A stretch of DNA of 64,000 nt, taken from NCBI GenBank assembly GCA_001179505.1, contig CDMY01000770.1, positions 200,499 to 264,498 of the forward strand, written 5' to 3'. Source of the DNA: Vitrella brassicaformis. Lineage: Eukaryota; Sar; Vitrellaceae. A model generated the notes under the pieces. The model saw only the letters and a list, made by a program, of their open reading frames with translations, searched no databases and had not been told where the DNA came from. Of this stretch, positions 1-11,343 are shown in pieces (the stretch's first letter is position 1; each line of letters opens with the position of its first letter). The position numbers were made by a program, and so were the translations under genes.

Positions 1-2555
1 ATCACACCCAACACGGAGACGTCGCCATGCTTCTGCTGCCCGTGCCGCTGAAATGCCCAGCCGTCGTTGTCATGTTCGTCATCCGAGACAATGCCACCCT
101 CTGCATTCAGGTACATGCGGTCGAGCATGGATGCACCGCCGTAGAGGATGACCTCGCTCCCCGTCCACACAGCTGCTGCCGCACGGACAGGTGGGGCCTC
201 GTACGGCTCGAAGGCACGCTCGCGTGCGATCATGGAGGGGGAGCGAGGGGGCCGGGCGGGCATCTGTCGCTCTCTTGCGAAGGACGGGAGGCTGAAGCGG
301 CCTGTGTTGATGTCGAAGATGACGGTCTGGGTGCCGCCGCAGAGGAAGCGGTTGAGGAGGAACCCGTCGTTCCCCTCAGCGTAGCCCGTCATCATGATGA
401 TCTTGTCACCTGCATGCAGTGTACCACAGACACGATGTAACACGCCCCTATATTGTTTGTTTTGCCTCATCTGACCTGCCAGAACGGCCGTGTGGCGCTC
501 GAAGTTGCAGAGATATGGCTCGTCATACATGGACCTCGTGACTTCATCTGTGGAGGAGAGGGCAATCGGGTGAAATGAACACAACCCCCTCATCCACCCT
601 CACTGACCGTCTTGCGATGGTTTGATGCCCTCATCGACCCACGGCAGCTCATCAAATGCGATCCACCTGCAGCAAATGGAGACTATTGAATGGCGCCTCG
701 TCTCGTCTCTTCCTCTTGTGTGCCTCACGTCTTTGTCTCGCCATCGAATGTGTCGATGCGGTTGAGTTGACCGAAATACATGGTAGATGAGCACCCACGC
801 GGACTGTCGTACTCCCACTCTGCATGAAGGAAAACGCGAGTAGAAGCAGGCAGAGTAGTGAGGCGACATCTGTCCGTCCTTACCATCTCCGCCGATGATG
901 AAGACGTAGCGGTCCTTGACGAGCGTGGCGGTGTGGTTGACACGGCCGTTCGGTCGCTCGCCAAACACAGAGTCACTCCTAGACGAAGAAACGTATAACA
1001 GACGCTTGGCCAGCGATAGATATAGCGACGTACCCGTCGAAAGACCACGTCGCTATATCAACAATGGTCGACATCGGCATGACATCCCTGCATAGTCGGA
1101 CGCACTGTCAGGTGCATTCCACTTCAGGTGTCTGGGGTCACCTCATGTCGTGTGGGTCGTCAGGCCAGTCGTCTCGGCCATTGACGATGAAGACGTAGCC
1201 TTCTGGGTGCTCAGTCGACCGGATGGGCACGAACGTGGAAGTGAAGTAGCGCCTGAATCAACAAGGGCAAAAGCCATGCACACACATGGACACTGAAGGA
1301 ACCCCTTCTTAGCTTGTAGGTAGATTCACCTCTTGAGCGGCAGAGTGGTTCTCTTTTTCTTTGGCACACCCTCCTCCTGTCCCCACAGCTCACGTCTGGA
1401 CAACCACTCGTAGCGATACTCGATCTCACTCTGACTCACCCCCTCCGCCCCACCCGCCCCCTGCCTCTGTTGCTGCCCCTCCTCCTCTTTGCTGATCTCC
1501 AGCACACCCCACATCTGCTCGCGTGGTGTCCCGTCGTTGTAGTCGACTGGTCCGCCGCACACGAAATATCTCTGTGGGAGGTAGGGCTGCGATGTGGCTG
1601 TGGGGGTGTGGGGTGAGGGGATGTGGATGGATGTCAGGGTGAGTGAGTCCGATGCGTATGGGGGCGTGCCGTGGACCTCACACTCGTGCCACTCATACGT
1701 GCCCCTCGACAGCAGAGACTTGAGAGACACACTGACACACACACAGATGGAATGGGCGTCTCATACGGGCGACAGCATCAGTGTGAGTGTGTGTGTGTGT
1801 GTGTGTGTATTGTGCTGTTACCGCCACAGGTCGTTCTTGTAGTTGCCCTCATCAATCACACCACCTGTTGGTCAACACACAGACAACAATCCACACGTTA
1901 GCACCACCCCTCGTGTTTCTCATTGACTCACCGAACACATAGAGAGAATCGCCCAGGATGAAGAGTGACGGCCGGCTCCGCGCCATCTCGGGACGCCACT
2001 TCTGACACTGGGCCTTGCCCCACCGCAGCACATCCACACCACCGCCACCCGTGCCCAGCGCCTCGATCTTCTTGCCGCGGCAGTACGCGTCTCGGTACTG
2101 GCTGTCGGGCAGTGGCTTGTATGCGTTGGTGTTTATGGTGGGGCTGGTGGATTGGGCGACGCTACGGGCAAAGGAGGGGCGGGGTGGCGGGGGGAAGTGG
2201 GCGGCGCCTTCGATGGGCCTGATGGTGCTCTTGTTGAACGAACGATGGTACTGCACACACACACGGCGGAAAGAGGCTGTCAGTGGCCGATCCATGGATC
2301 GTTTTTCTCTCACCTGTGTTTGCCAGAGGCCATCAGTGGAGCCGTCAGCCAGAAGGATGCAATGGAGATCTCTCACTGCCTGATGGAAACAGCAGACAAG
2401 CAAACAGCTCCGGTTTTGTCATGCTGATGGCCGCCATCTGTGCATCATCGCTGTATACCTCTGTCAGGCCCATTGAGCAGCTCAGTGCCCTCGAGGAACG
2501 GAAACACGAGGGAAGCAACATCAGCCAACTGCGGCGTCGCTTTGGCGTCCTCCAT
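1..2555 (-). CDS. Kelch-repeat protein, 3' part outside window
   Basis: A multi-exon gene reads leftward and leaves the window. I place the start at the ATG at 2555 (MEDAKATPQLADVASLVF), because the donor after LNGPDR joins in phase to an exon reading VRDLHCILLADGSTDGLW. Kelch-type blade strands follow: SLFILGDSLYVFG, NYKNDLWR, RYFVCGGPVDYNDG, HTATLVKDRYVFIIGGDGKDG, and near the window edge GSEVILYGGASMLDRMYLN. The glycine pairs after hydrophobic strands and the NDLW element are typical of Kelch propellers, which usually serve as protein-binding scaffolds. The partner is unknown. Introns carry TG tracts near their 3' ends. The start lies 125 bp from the divergent deoxyhypusine synthase start. 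The Kelch assignment is firm; exon limits are approximate. Confidence 0.75.
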
Positions 2556-2680
2556 CACTCAAACTGGCAGAGAGGCTCGGCGAATGGATCCTTCGAGTGA
2601 CGCGCGTCCTTTGCAGGCGAAAACACGAGGGGAGGTTTCCGTTTACACTTCTCTTGCGAGCTTAGAATGGAGAGGAAATC
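2556..2680. promoter_or_regulatory. Divergent promoter region between Kelch gene and deoxyhypusine synthase
   Basis: These 125 bp separate two head-to-head start codons and must hold the 5' ends of both genes. The segment contains TTGCGAGCTTAGA at 2654-2666, one of six TGCGAGCT/AGCTCGCA sites in the window. No TATA box is evident. The promoter role is inferred from position. Confidence 0.4.
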
Positions 2681-4785
2681 ATGGAGAGCTCTTCAGCAGC
2701 AGCAAACGGCGTTCACTCTTCGACAGGCCCGGCAGATTCCCTTGCTGCCGTTCTCAAACCGTCTGACGCGCCGTCTGCCGAAGCAGTGACAGTCAAGGGC
2801 GTCGACTTCGATGAGAGGAGAGATCTGGACGGCCTGCTAGAGTCCTTCCTGACGTCTGGCTTCCAGGCGACCAATGTCGGGTTGGCCATCGAGGAGATCC
2901 GGCGGATGCTCGAAGGAAGGGAGCAGCAGCAGCAGCAGCACGAGAGTGAAGAAGCAAGCGAGAGGGAGGAGAGTGGAGATGACACAGATGATGCCGGCGA
3001 TGGTGGGAGGGGACACTGCACGATATGGCTCGCATTCACGTCCAACATGATCTCGTCCGGTAGGCATGCACACACACACAAGTGTGCAAGGCAAGACACA
3101 ATGAAGCACCCACTGACTGGTTTGCGTGTTTCTGTCAGGTTTGCGTGAGGTATTTGTGTTTCTGGCTAAGCACCGGCTGATTGACGTGATCGTCACATCA
3201 GCTGGTGGAGTGGAGGAGGACTTCATCAAGTGCATGGCACCCACATTCATCGGTCACAAAGACATATGACGACCACACTCACCAAGCCAGCACATGATTG
3301 TCTCTGTCTGTCTGTCTGTCTGTCTGTCCATACACAGGCGATTTCACATGGCGTGGGAGGGAGCTGCGTGACAAGGGATGGAACCGCATCGGCAACTTGG
3401 TGGTGCCCAACGACAACTACTGTCGGTTTGAGGAGTGGCTGCAGCCGATTCTCGACGCCATGCTCGACGAACAGAGGACACACGGCACCATCTGGACTCC
3501 ATCCAAGGTGCGAACACATGAGTGAGAGCGGCTGGACCAGCAGTCCTGCCCACGTGTGTATTTGTGTTGGCAGATGATAGATCGTCTTGGGAAGGAGATT
3601 GGCCATGAGGAGTCCCTCTACTACTGGTGCCACAAGAACCACATACCCGTAAGCAAGCAGCTGGTGGAAGCCGTTCCGTCGACCTGCGCACGTGTGCGTC
3701 TGTCTTGTCTTTGTGGCAGGTGTACTGTCCTGGCCTCACTGACGGCTCCCTGGGCGACAACCTCTACTTCCACTCATACCGCAGCCCCGTAAGCCCACCC
3801 ACCCACCCACACACTCACTCAGTCAAGAGAACGACAGCTTTGCTCCACACGTTTGTTTGCTCTTTGCGATTGTGCGGCGGGTGCGTGCAGGGTTTGTTGC
3901 TGGACGTGATAGGCGACATCCGTGCCACTAACGACCGTGCGATCAAGTGCCGTCGGTCTGGCATGATCATACTGGGCGGGGGGCTGTCCAAGCACCACAC
4001 GTGCAACGCCAACCTCATGCGCAACGGCGCCGACTACGCCGTCTACATCAACACTGGTACGCCACCAGGGGGGGGGGGGGGGGGGGATGANNNNNNNNNN
4101 NNNNNNNNNNNNNNNNNNNNNNNNNNNNNNNNNNNNNNNNNNNNNNNNNNNNNNNNNNNNNNNNNNNNNNNNNNNNNNNNNNNNNNNNNNNNNNNNNNNN
4201 NNNNNNNNNNNNNNNNNNNNNNNNNNNNNNNNNNNNNNNNNNNNNNNNNNNNNNNNNNNNNNNNNNNNNNNNNNNNNNNNNNNNNNNNNNNNNNNNNNNN
4301 NNNNNNNNNNNNNNNNNNNNNNNNNNNNNNNNNNNNNNNNNNNNNNNNNNNNNNNNNNNNNNNNNNNNNNNNNNNNNNNNNNNNNNNNNNGGGTGGATGA
4401 TGGACGGATGGCATCTGCACGTCTGTGCGTATCGTCATTGCAGCCCAGGAGTATGACGGCTGTGACTCTGGCGCCAGGCCGGACGAGGCCGTCTCCTGGG
4501 GCAAGATCAAAAGCGAAGCCAAACCTGTCAAGGTCAGGACATAAATGCATTGCTTGCACCCACCAGCGTCGACGCGGGGAGTTTGTCTGATGCGCGTGTG
4601 CACGTTTGCATCTGTATCAGGTTCATGGCGATGCGACTGTGCTGTTTCCCCTGATTGTGGCGGCCACCTTTGCCAAGCACCCCCATGCCAACAAGACGGC
4701 CGCGGACAAAGGGGAGGATGCGGAAAGCAGCAGAGAGCACAACCACCACCACAACGTGCCACTGCACGCTGTGACGGGGTGCTGA
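2681..4785 (+). CDS. DHPS: Deoxyhypusine synthase
   Basis: This enzyme transfers the aminobutyl group of spermidine, with NAD, to one lysine of eIF5A, the first step of hypusine formation in the cytosol. Eight exons splice in frame: 2681-3059, 3139-3252, 3338-3507, 3574-3648, 3720-3788, 3891-4056, 4444-4532 and 4621-4785, giving 408 residues. Family landmarks appear in order: [97 protein letters not shown], and DEAVSWGKI, whose lysine corresponds to the catalytic lysine (Lys329 in human). A polyglutamine and acidic stretch interrupts the N-terminal third at about residues 84-107. Intron 6 contains a poly-G run and a 300-N assembly gap; the coding frame is unaffected. Everything needed for activity appears present. 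Confidence 0.96.
4091..4390. other. Assembly gap, 300 N
   Basis: A run of exactly 300 N lies inside intron 6 of the deoxyhypusine synthase gene, right after a run of about 18 G. The round length suggests a placeholder rather than a measured distance. Confidence 0.95.
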
Positions 4786-4882
4786 CGGGCGTGTGTGCTT
4801 GATGCTACGTGTGGGGCTGGGCCTTTTCTGTCTGTGAATCGATGTTCTGATGTGGGGGAGTGCGTGCGTCGGCTTTATCGAC

Positions 4883-4974
4883 TTGATGGTGTGGACTGGT
4901 GTGTAATTATCGCTTGTGGAGTGGGAAACCGGGACGTCATGACTTCACGCATGCAGACATTCATTGACCAATCA
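4883..4974. repeat. 92-bp direct repeat, copy 1
   Basis: This segment begins TTGATGGTGTGGACTGG and lies 98 bp after the deoxyhypusine synthase stop. It recurs at 6758-6849 in the same orientation with only two mismatches. Both copies are non-coding as far as I can see, and they bracket an intronless gene. Confidence 0.9.
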
Positions 4975-5131
4975 ATGCACTCGTGCACAGTCAGCAGCTG
5001 GTGAATATGAAGGCATGTGTCAAGAGGCAAAACGGTGACATCCATTCCATTCCATTCCATGTAAGTGAATGCGATCAGCCACTTCACCACACACACAAAC
5101 ACCCACAAACATCTGTCTTCTCCCTCGCCCC

Positions 5132-6256
5132 TCATCTCAGCGCCATCCCACTGTTGATGACACCGTCCGCCAGCTCGAAGTGGCTCAGCACGGCACGCCA
5201 GCGGGGCATCGACTCCGGGAACCGGTCGGCCAGCGGCTGAAACAAATTGCCATTCTCAGGTCGCTCGGTCGTCAACAGACTGATGTTGCGCCCACTCACC
5301 CAGAGATGGGCAGCGACGGTCTCGTTGGGCCGGAAGCCGCTCACAATCACGTCACGACGGTATGCTGGGTTGGCGTGATGCAGATTGCCGTCGTCCAAGC
5401 GGTAGTCGACAGCGATTCCCCCCTGCTGCTCGGTCATGGGCTCAGTCAGCAGACGGAGATAGCGGTCGTTATTGTGGCTGATGGCTTCACATAGCACCCT
5501 CCTGTCGTACCCCCCCTCCTCACGGCACCACCGCTCGAGCAGCGTGCGCAGGAGGAACGACGAGAAGAAGGGGAAAAGCAAGTGGTCCGATCGGATGACC
5601 GGATCGCTCCGCTTGTAGCAGCTGCGATAGTCATGGTCGTCTGGCAGCTCACCCAACGGCACCACACGGAACGACTCATTGCCGATCCGATACGCCCCGT
5701 CGATGCCTTGCTGCAGCGCCAGGTTGGTCCCCTGGTGTGTGAGGCTGTGGCCGATGGTCTTGTAGAGGGCCATGATGAGCGGCAGCTGGTGGAAGGCTGT
5801 TGGGGAGGGCAGCGCATTAGCCGACAGCCGCAGCGGCAGAGTGGCATTGGGTGTGAGCCGATGAATGGCGGCCAGCCGAATGAACCTCCCCATCGCTCGC
5901 CACTCGCCGCCACTGCCCTGCTCCAGCACATGCAACACCTTCAAGCCGTTCCGCAGAGCTCGACGCTTGGCTCGACGGCTTGCGCACTGAAACACGTCGA
6001 AAACCAGCACGTCCTCGAGCTCCAGACGACGGATGACCACCTCTATGCGCTGCTTGACGAGTGTGAGCATCTCGTCCACTATGGCGCGATTGCTGTCGTC
6101 GATCTGTGCACGGAGCTTGTTTCGTCTGGCGGGGTCGGGTGACATGGCCATGTCTGCCGCCTTGGTGATGGCAAGGTCGCGCAGAGAGGGGACTGCCGGA
6201 GGGGCGGCGGGGGGCTGGGGAGTGGTGGGACGCATCTGATGCGATGACGACGCCAT
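5132..6256 (-). CDS. Hypothetical protein, intronless, 374 residues
   Basis: A single uninterrupted reading frame starts MASSSHQMRPTTPQPPAAPP and ends GVINSGMALR. I recognise no domain. A Pro/Ala-rich N-terminus (residues about 8-25) leads into a helix-forming charged segment (SNRAIVDEMLTLVKQRIEVV), then a mixed globular-looking region with many Arg, Leu and aromatic residues (KRSDPVIRSDHLLFPFFSS). No signal peptide or membrane span is evident. It is odd in being intronless among intron-dense neighbours and in lying between two nearly identical 92-bp direct repeats, which could suggest a retrocopy or an inserted segment. Length, composition and lack of low complexity make it a credible gene. 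Confidence 0.7.
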   Translation of the reverse strand: MASSSHQMRPTTPQPPAAPPAVPSLRDLAITKAADMAMSPDPARRNKLRAQIDDSNRAIVDEMLTLVKQRIEVVIRRLELEDVLVFDVFQCASRRAKRRALRNGLKVLHVLEQGSGGEWRAMGRFIRLAAIHRLTPNATLPLRLSANALPSPTAFHQLPLIMALYKTIGHSLTHQGTNLALQQGIDGAYRIGNESFRVVPLGELPDDHDYRSCYKRSDPVIRSDHLLFPFFSSFLLRTLLERWCREEGGYDRRVLCEAISHNNDRYLRLLTEPMTEQQGGIAVDYRLDDGNLHHANPAYRRDVIVSGFRPNETVAAHLWVSGRNISLLTTERPENGNLFQPLADRFPESMPRWRAVLSHFELADGVINSGMALR

Positions 6257-6757
6257 CGGTGAGTGAGAGATCTGAATGAATCAAAAGTGGAAGGACACAC
6301 AAACGAGTGAATGGCAATCAGTCAGACGAGAGCCATGGGAGGGCGGGATGCTCTGCTCACCTGAGACAGGCACTGTGACAGCAAAGAGGCGGGGGGAGCG
6401 AGCCGTGGTGAATGAATGACTCTGCAGACAGACAGCACAGGCGTCCTGCAGCACCCGCCAGACTGATTGACACGCCGCTTTGCCTCACCGATGTCAGTCG
6501 ATGCGATGACGAGTGAGCCACCGACCGCCGCCAATCGATGGCCACCAGCACCTCAGAGTGATGCCCTCGCCGATGAGCGACGCAGCTCTGCTCAGACACA
6601 CCAGCAGCAGCTGTGTGAAGCATTGTCAGTCGTCCTTTGTTTCTCTCGCTGCCCTCTCACCTTCGATGAGCGAACAAAAGCCTTCAAAATCTCACTCGAC
6701 GAGAAGAGCTCGCTGTCGAATCAGTTCAACTGCCGCCGCCGTCAACCTCGAGAATGA
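6257..6757. other. Upstream region of the intronless gene, no gene seen
   Basis: About 500 bp with only short, unconvincing reading frames. It contains GAGCTCGC near 6705, close to but not identical with the AGCTCGCA motif seen upstream of other genes. It probably holds the 5' region of the gene at 5132-6256. Confidence 0.4.
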
Positions 6758-6849
6758 TTGATGGTGTGGACTGGTGTGTAATTATCGCTTGTGGAGTGGG
6801 AAACCGGGATGTCATGACTTCACGCATGCAGACATTCATTGACCGATCA
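6758..6849. repeat. 92-bp direct repeat, copy 2
   Basis: Same orientation as 4883-4974, differing at two positions (C to T in the GGGAYGTCATG block, A to G near the end). The spacing between copies is 1875 bp. Confidence 0.9.
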
Positions 6850-9800
6850 GTGTACGCATAACCTCACAATGTGTTGTGTCCGTCACACGCAACCCATGCC
6901 ACACACACACACACACACACACACATGCAGCCAGGCAGCCAGTCAGGCGGTCTCGCTAAGCACTAGCAGCACCACACACAGGAAGTGAAAACCGTCATCC
7001 GTCCATCGACATCTGCACGCACGTGTGTAGGTAGCCGTCCCGTCAGTCAGCCTCAAGGGCGGGTGCACTCATCCATCACATCGGCCATGAGCACGGAGGA
7101 AAGATCGAAGGGGTGACATTCTGACGACAAATATGCAGCAGCACCAGGCAACAACAGCACCAGGAGCAAGTGTCTCGACGTGCACGCAGACCAACGCCAG
7201 CAGCCAAGAGGAACGGGCAAGCAAAAAGTCGACCCGAGTAGCCGACACCAATGAATGAATGAGTGTGACAAGGGAAAAGCTCTTTCTTATCCTCACGAGT
7301 GTGCCCTCCGTGAGTGGTGTGTCGTGCCCCAGCACTCGACGAACACTCCTGAATCAGAGGGGCCGTCGAATGCAGACAGTCAACACACCACACACAGGTC
7401 CGTGTCTGTCTGTCTGTCTGTTGTGTTGCGTTGTGTCCGAATTAGCACCTCTAGACAAGGGCCAGCTACCAAGGACACCTCCCCTCCCTCTACCTCTCCC
7501 TCAGGCAGGCAGTCCAAAACAGTCGGCGGTCAAAAATGCTCCATCGAACACTCAAACGATGCCCTGCCCTGCCCGCCCTGCCGTCCATCCGGCCCCTCTT
7601 GATTGCAAGTAACGTAAACAAACACAACACTACACAGAACACAACACAACACCAAACCACAACACGCACCTCCTTCCTCTGGGATCTCATCCACACATAG
7701 ACACTCACTCACTCCATGGTCCATCCATCCGTCCGTCCGTCTATCGCTTTGCGTCAGGTCATTCACTCATCCGATGAAAAAACCTCAACCGATATATCAA
7801 ACCGCCGTTCGTCCATGTCCCTCTCTCCGTCCGAAGACACACGTGTTGCAGATGCACGAGCCACTCAGTCAGTCTGCAATGGTCGATCAGGCAGGCAGGC
7901 AGGCAGGCAGGCAGGGGAGAGAAACAACACACCAGATGAAGTGAGGCAGCCAAAACTACGATGGGTGGTGTGGAGTCTCAAGTAGGTATCAACGAGATCG
8001 AGATGCATTCAGCAGGCAGGCAGGGAGCCACAATGAGCGAGCAAGTCATTAGGTGGGCATGATAGCATTAATGAAGGCAAGAAGCAAGCAGGGAGGAGCG
8101 AGCGAGGGACATCGGCAGACAGGGACGTAGGTGTGCTCAAGTGTCGCTCGAACAGACAGGACGGCTACGTGACGACAGTCAGCAAAAGATGTGTGCACTC
8201 ACACCCGCCCACCCACGCGCACATGTCCGTCAGCACACACAGGCAGGGAAAAACGGCAAAACCACCACACACACACACACACGCACCCACACAGATGCAA
8301 ACTGTCGACACCGCCTCTCCTCTCCTCTCTATGCAGCCGACCAGCGATCCGCAGACAGACAGACAGACAGACAGACAGAAAGTCAATTCAGCCAATCTCC
8401 CAGGCAGTGTGGCAGCCACGCACTCATTCGTGCACACCCACACAGCGTGCCAGCCACAGCTGCCAGCAACCAATCTGTCGGTCGGTCGGTCAGTCAACAA
8501 ACATACCTACCTACACTGCAAACACACGCACACAAGTACGTCCACACACACACACGTCGTCAGGCAACACGCAGTTTTTTGCTGTTTTTGGTCTTTTGTT
8601 GTTTTTGGCATCACCGGCCGGCTATTTAAATACCAACACCTCCCCTCTCCTCTCCTCTCCTCTCTCAGTGAGTCAGTTAGTTAGTCCCCTACACACACAG
8701 CCACCTGGCCCTTAGTGCACGGAAAAAGGGGCCGCCTCGCTCCATCCATCCGGCCAGCCATCCGAATTCTCGACAATGACCGTGCGCGTGTATCTATCTC
8801 CTCTTCCTCTCCTCTCTGGTCAGCCAGTAAGTGCCTGTCGGTGACAGAAAATAGCAAGCCAGTTAGTTGGTTGTTCAAGGCAGACGCAGTACGCAGGTAG
8901 CTAAAGGCAGGCAGGGAGGCAGGGAGGTAGGCAGGCGCAAAAAGTCCGTCGCCCTGTGTGTGTGTGTGCGTTTCTTGTTGTTACGGTACGGTCGGCAGCT
9001 CCCATCATTGCTATACCTTCCACTCGGTACGTATCCCTCTCTGTCCCTCTCTGCTTGCCCGACACCACACACATGCACATGCACATGCACCCGGCACCGT
9101 CATTAAAAAAGCAAACGACACAGCACATTCACTGGCCCCCATTTCCCGTTAGATAGACAGACATACACACAGGGAGAGACGTACGTGACATACGGCAGCA
9201 GGCGAGGAGAGACGAGACAGCCGAAGATGCTGTGCTGCGCTGTCCCCTGGTTGTATGCGCATGCAATGCACTCAACAACCACACAACCACCACACCACAC
9301 GACACAGACATGCACCGTACGTATCGCATCGCATCATGTTGTCTCTTTCTTTCTCTCTTTGTTCTCTTCTCTTCTTGAAAGTCAGCCTGTTGAAAGCTTC
9401 CCTTCCACCATCGCTCGCTCGCAGTTAGTCGGTCAGTCAGCATTAAATACCGCGCCACAGATAGACAGATACGTACTCAGACAGACAGACACACAGACAC
9501 AGACAGACAGACAGACAGACGTACGAACACAGGGAGAGAGACACACCCGGACGCACCGCATCGGGGGGGAGGATAGCACAGCACAGCACAGTACAGCAGT
9601 GGCCACTGCACTGCGCCAGTCCGCCTGTCCATCCCTCCATCGATCTGTGCGTGCGTGTGTGTGCTCCCTCTCTCCTCTCGCCATTGTAAACTACAAATAG
9701 ACACACGCAGGCAGCCACGCAGCCAGCCAGACATCCCTCTCTCTCTCTCTCTCTCTCATGGTGTGCTGTTTGTGTGTCTTTTGTTCTGGAGCACAGCACG

Positions 9801-11343
9801 GAAGATAGAGTGCTTCACAGAGACAGACAGACAGCCACACAGCAACCACACACACACACACACCCCAAACATCACAACACGCAACGCAACGCAACGCACC
9901 ACGCTCGACGTTCGACGACGAGTCAGCAAACTCTCTCATATTCGCCCGACCCTCCTCTACCTGTGTGTGTGTGTCATGTGTTGGGAAGATGACTCCTTCA
10001 CTGACTGTACACTCACTCACTGCAATGATGAAACAAAACAAAACAACACTCACTGCACGCCCCGCCCGCCCGTTGCCCCTTTCTGCCTGCCCTTCCCCCA
10101 ATGTGGTGTGTGTCTGCGTGTGATGTGCTCCCTCATCTGAGCAAAGACTAATCTACAAACATACATAAGAGACAGGCAGACAGACAGACAGGCAGATAGA
10201 CAGCCAGTCGCTACGCATTGTCGGCAGCCAGCCAGCCAGCCATAAAATTACCAGCTAGTCAGTCAGTCAGTCAGTTAGCGGCGATCGACTCGTTCGGCTT
10301 TCCATCCATTCCCTCACTCCCAAACAGAAAGACAGAAAGGAATTCAATCAAAGTGTCTCTGTGTCCGTCCGGATGCTCACGCATAGCATGCAACACACAC
10401 ACAGCATGGCATCTTATGCCCTCCCCAAGTCAGCATGGCATGCAACACACACACACACACACCCACACACACGAGCACAAGGAAACAAACATGCCAATGA
10501 TCACGTCACAACAGGCCCCCTGCCCTTCGCCCCCCTAGCAATGAAAGTCAACACAAGAGCACCATGCACCATACTGTACTTCTGTACGGTACGTATGCAT
10601 GTGTCTGTGTCAGGGTGTGGGGTGGTGCATTGGGTTGAAAGGAAGGCCATTGCGAGAAAAACGAGCCCATGCTTCATGAAATCCTTTCGTTATCAAGATC
10701 AACAAACAAAAGAAGCCACAGAAGGAAAAAAGAAACGATCGGTGTCTCCCTCTCCCCTTTCGTCCAGTGCTTACGGGCCGCCTGAGGCGCCCTGCCTGCC
10801 TGCTTGCTGCGCCGCTACCAACACCCGCCCGCCCGCCCGCCCGACAGACACACAAACCATTCACTGACTCACTAATAACGATAGATGGATGGAATGGATG
10901 CACATATATGCGACAGCCCCCTCCCTCTTTCTGTCTTTCAAGCCCTTCGCTCCCCCGCTGGTGGGTTGGAAAAAGAAGGCACCACGTGTCGACCGTACGT
11001 GGCAGCGGGGCCCCCCCACACACACAGTCACGACACACGATCAGTGAGTGAGTGAGTATCAGAACACACCACGCAGCACCACGACATTGTTTGCCCTCTC
11101 TCTCCACTCCGCCCTTAGTCAGTCCCTCGCTCAACCAGAGTCATTGAATTACTCTCCTCTCCTCTCCTCCCCGCTCCCTTCCCCTCCTCTACGTACGGGC
11201 AAAAAAACAAACATACACTGGCCTGGCGGTATGGATGGGCATGGTGTGGTCAGAACCAAACCAACAAACACTCAATCAATCAGTCAGTAGGTGGGTCAGG
11301 TCGGGTCGGTGGGTCGACCCCTCCCCCCTCTAAACCACCCCCA
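6850..11343. repeat. Gene-poor microsatellite-rich region
   Basis: No convincing gene is visible in these 4.5 kb; open frames are short and simply translate tandem repeats. The DNA is a patchwork of short tandem arrays: CA near 6901-6925, CAGG at about 7888-7915, CAGA at about 8355-8380 and 9495-9520, CT at 9737-9758, and CAGT near 10255-10275. TATTTAAATA lies at about 8622-8631 and ATTAAATACC near 9443. These are TATA-like but have no recognisable gene behind them. Part of it may be the 3' untranslated region of the leftward gene ending at 11344, or an unrecognised non-coding transcript. Confidence 0.6.

Noticed and set aside
7880-10280. Regular short repeats that might suggest a CRISPR array
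   Set aside because: They are tetranucleotide microsatellites with no spacers, in a eukaryotic genome.
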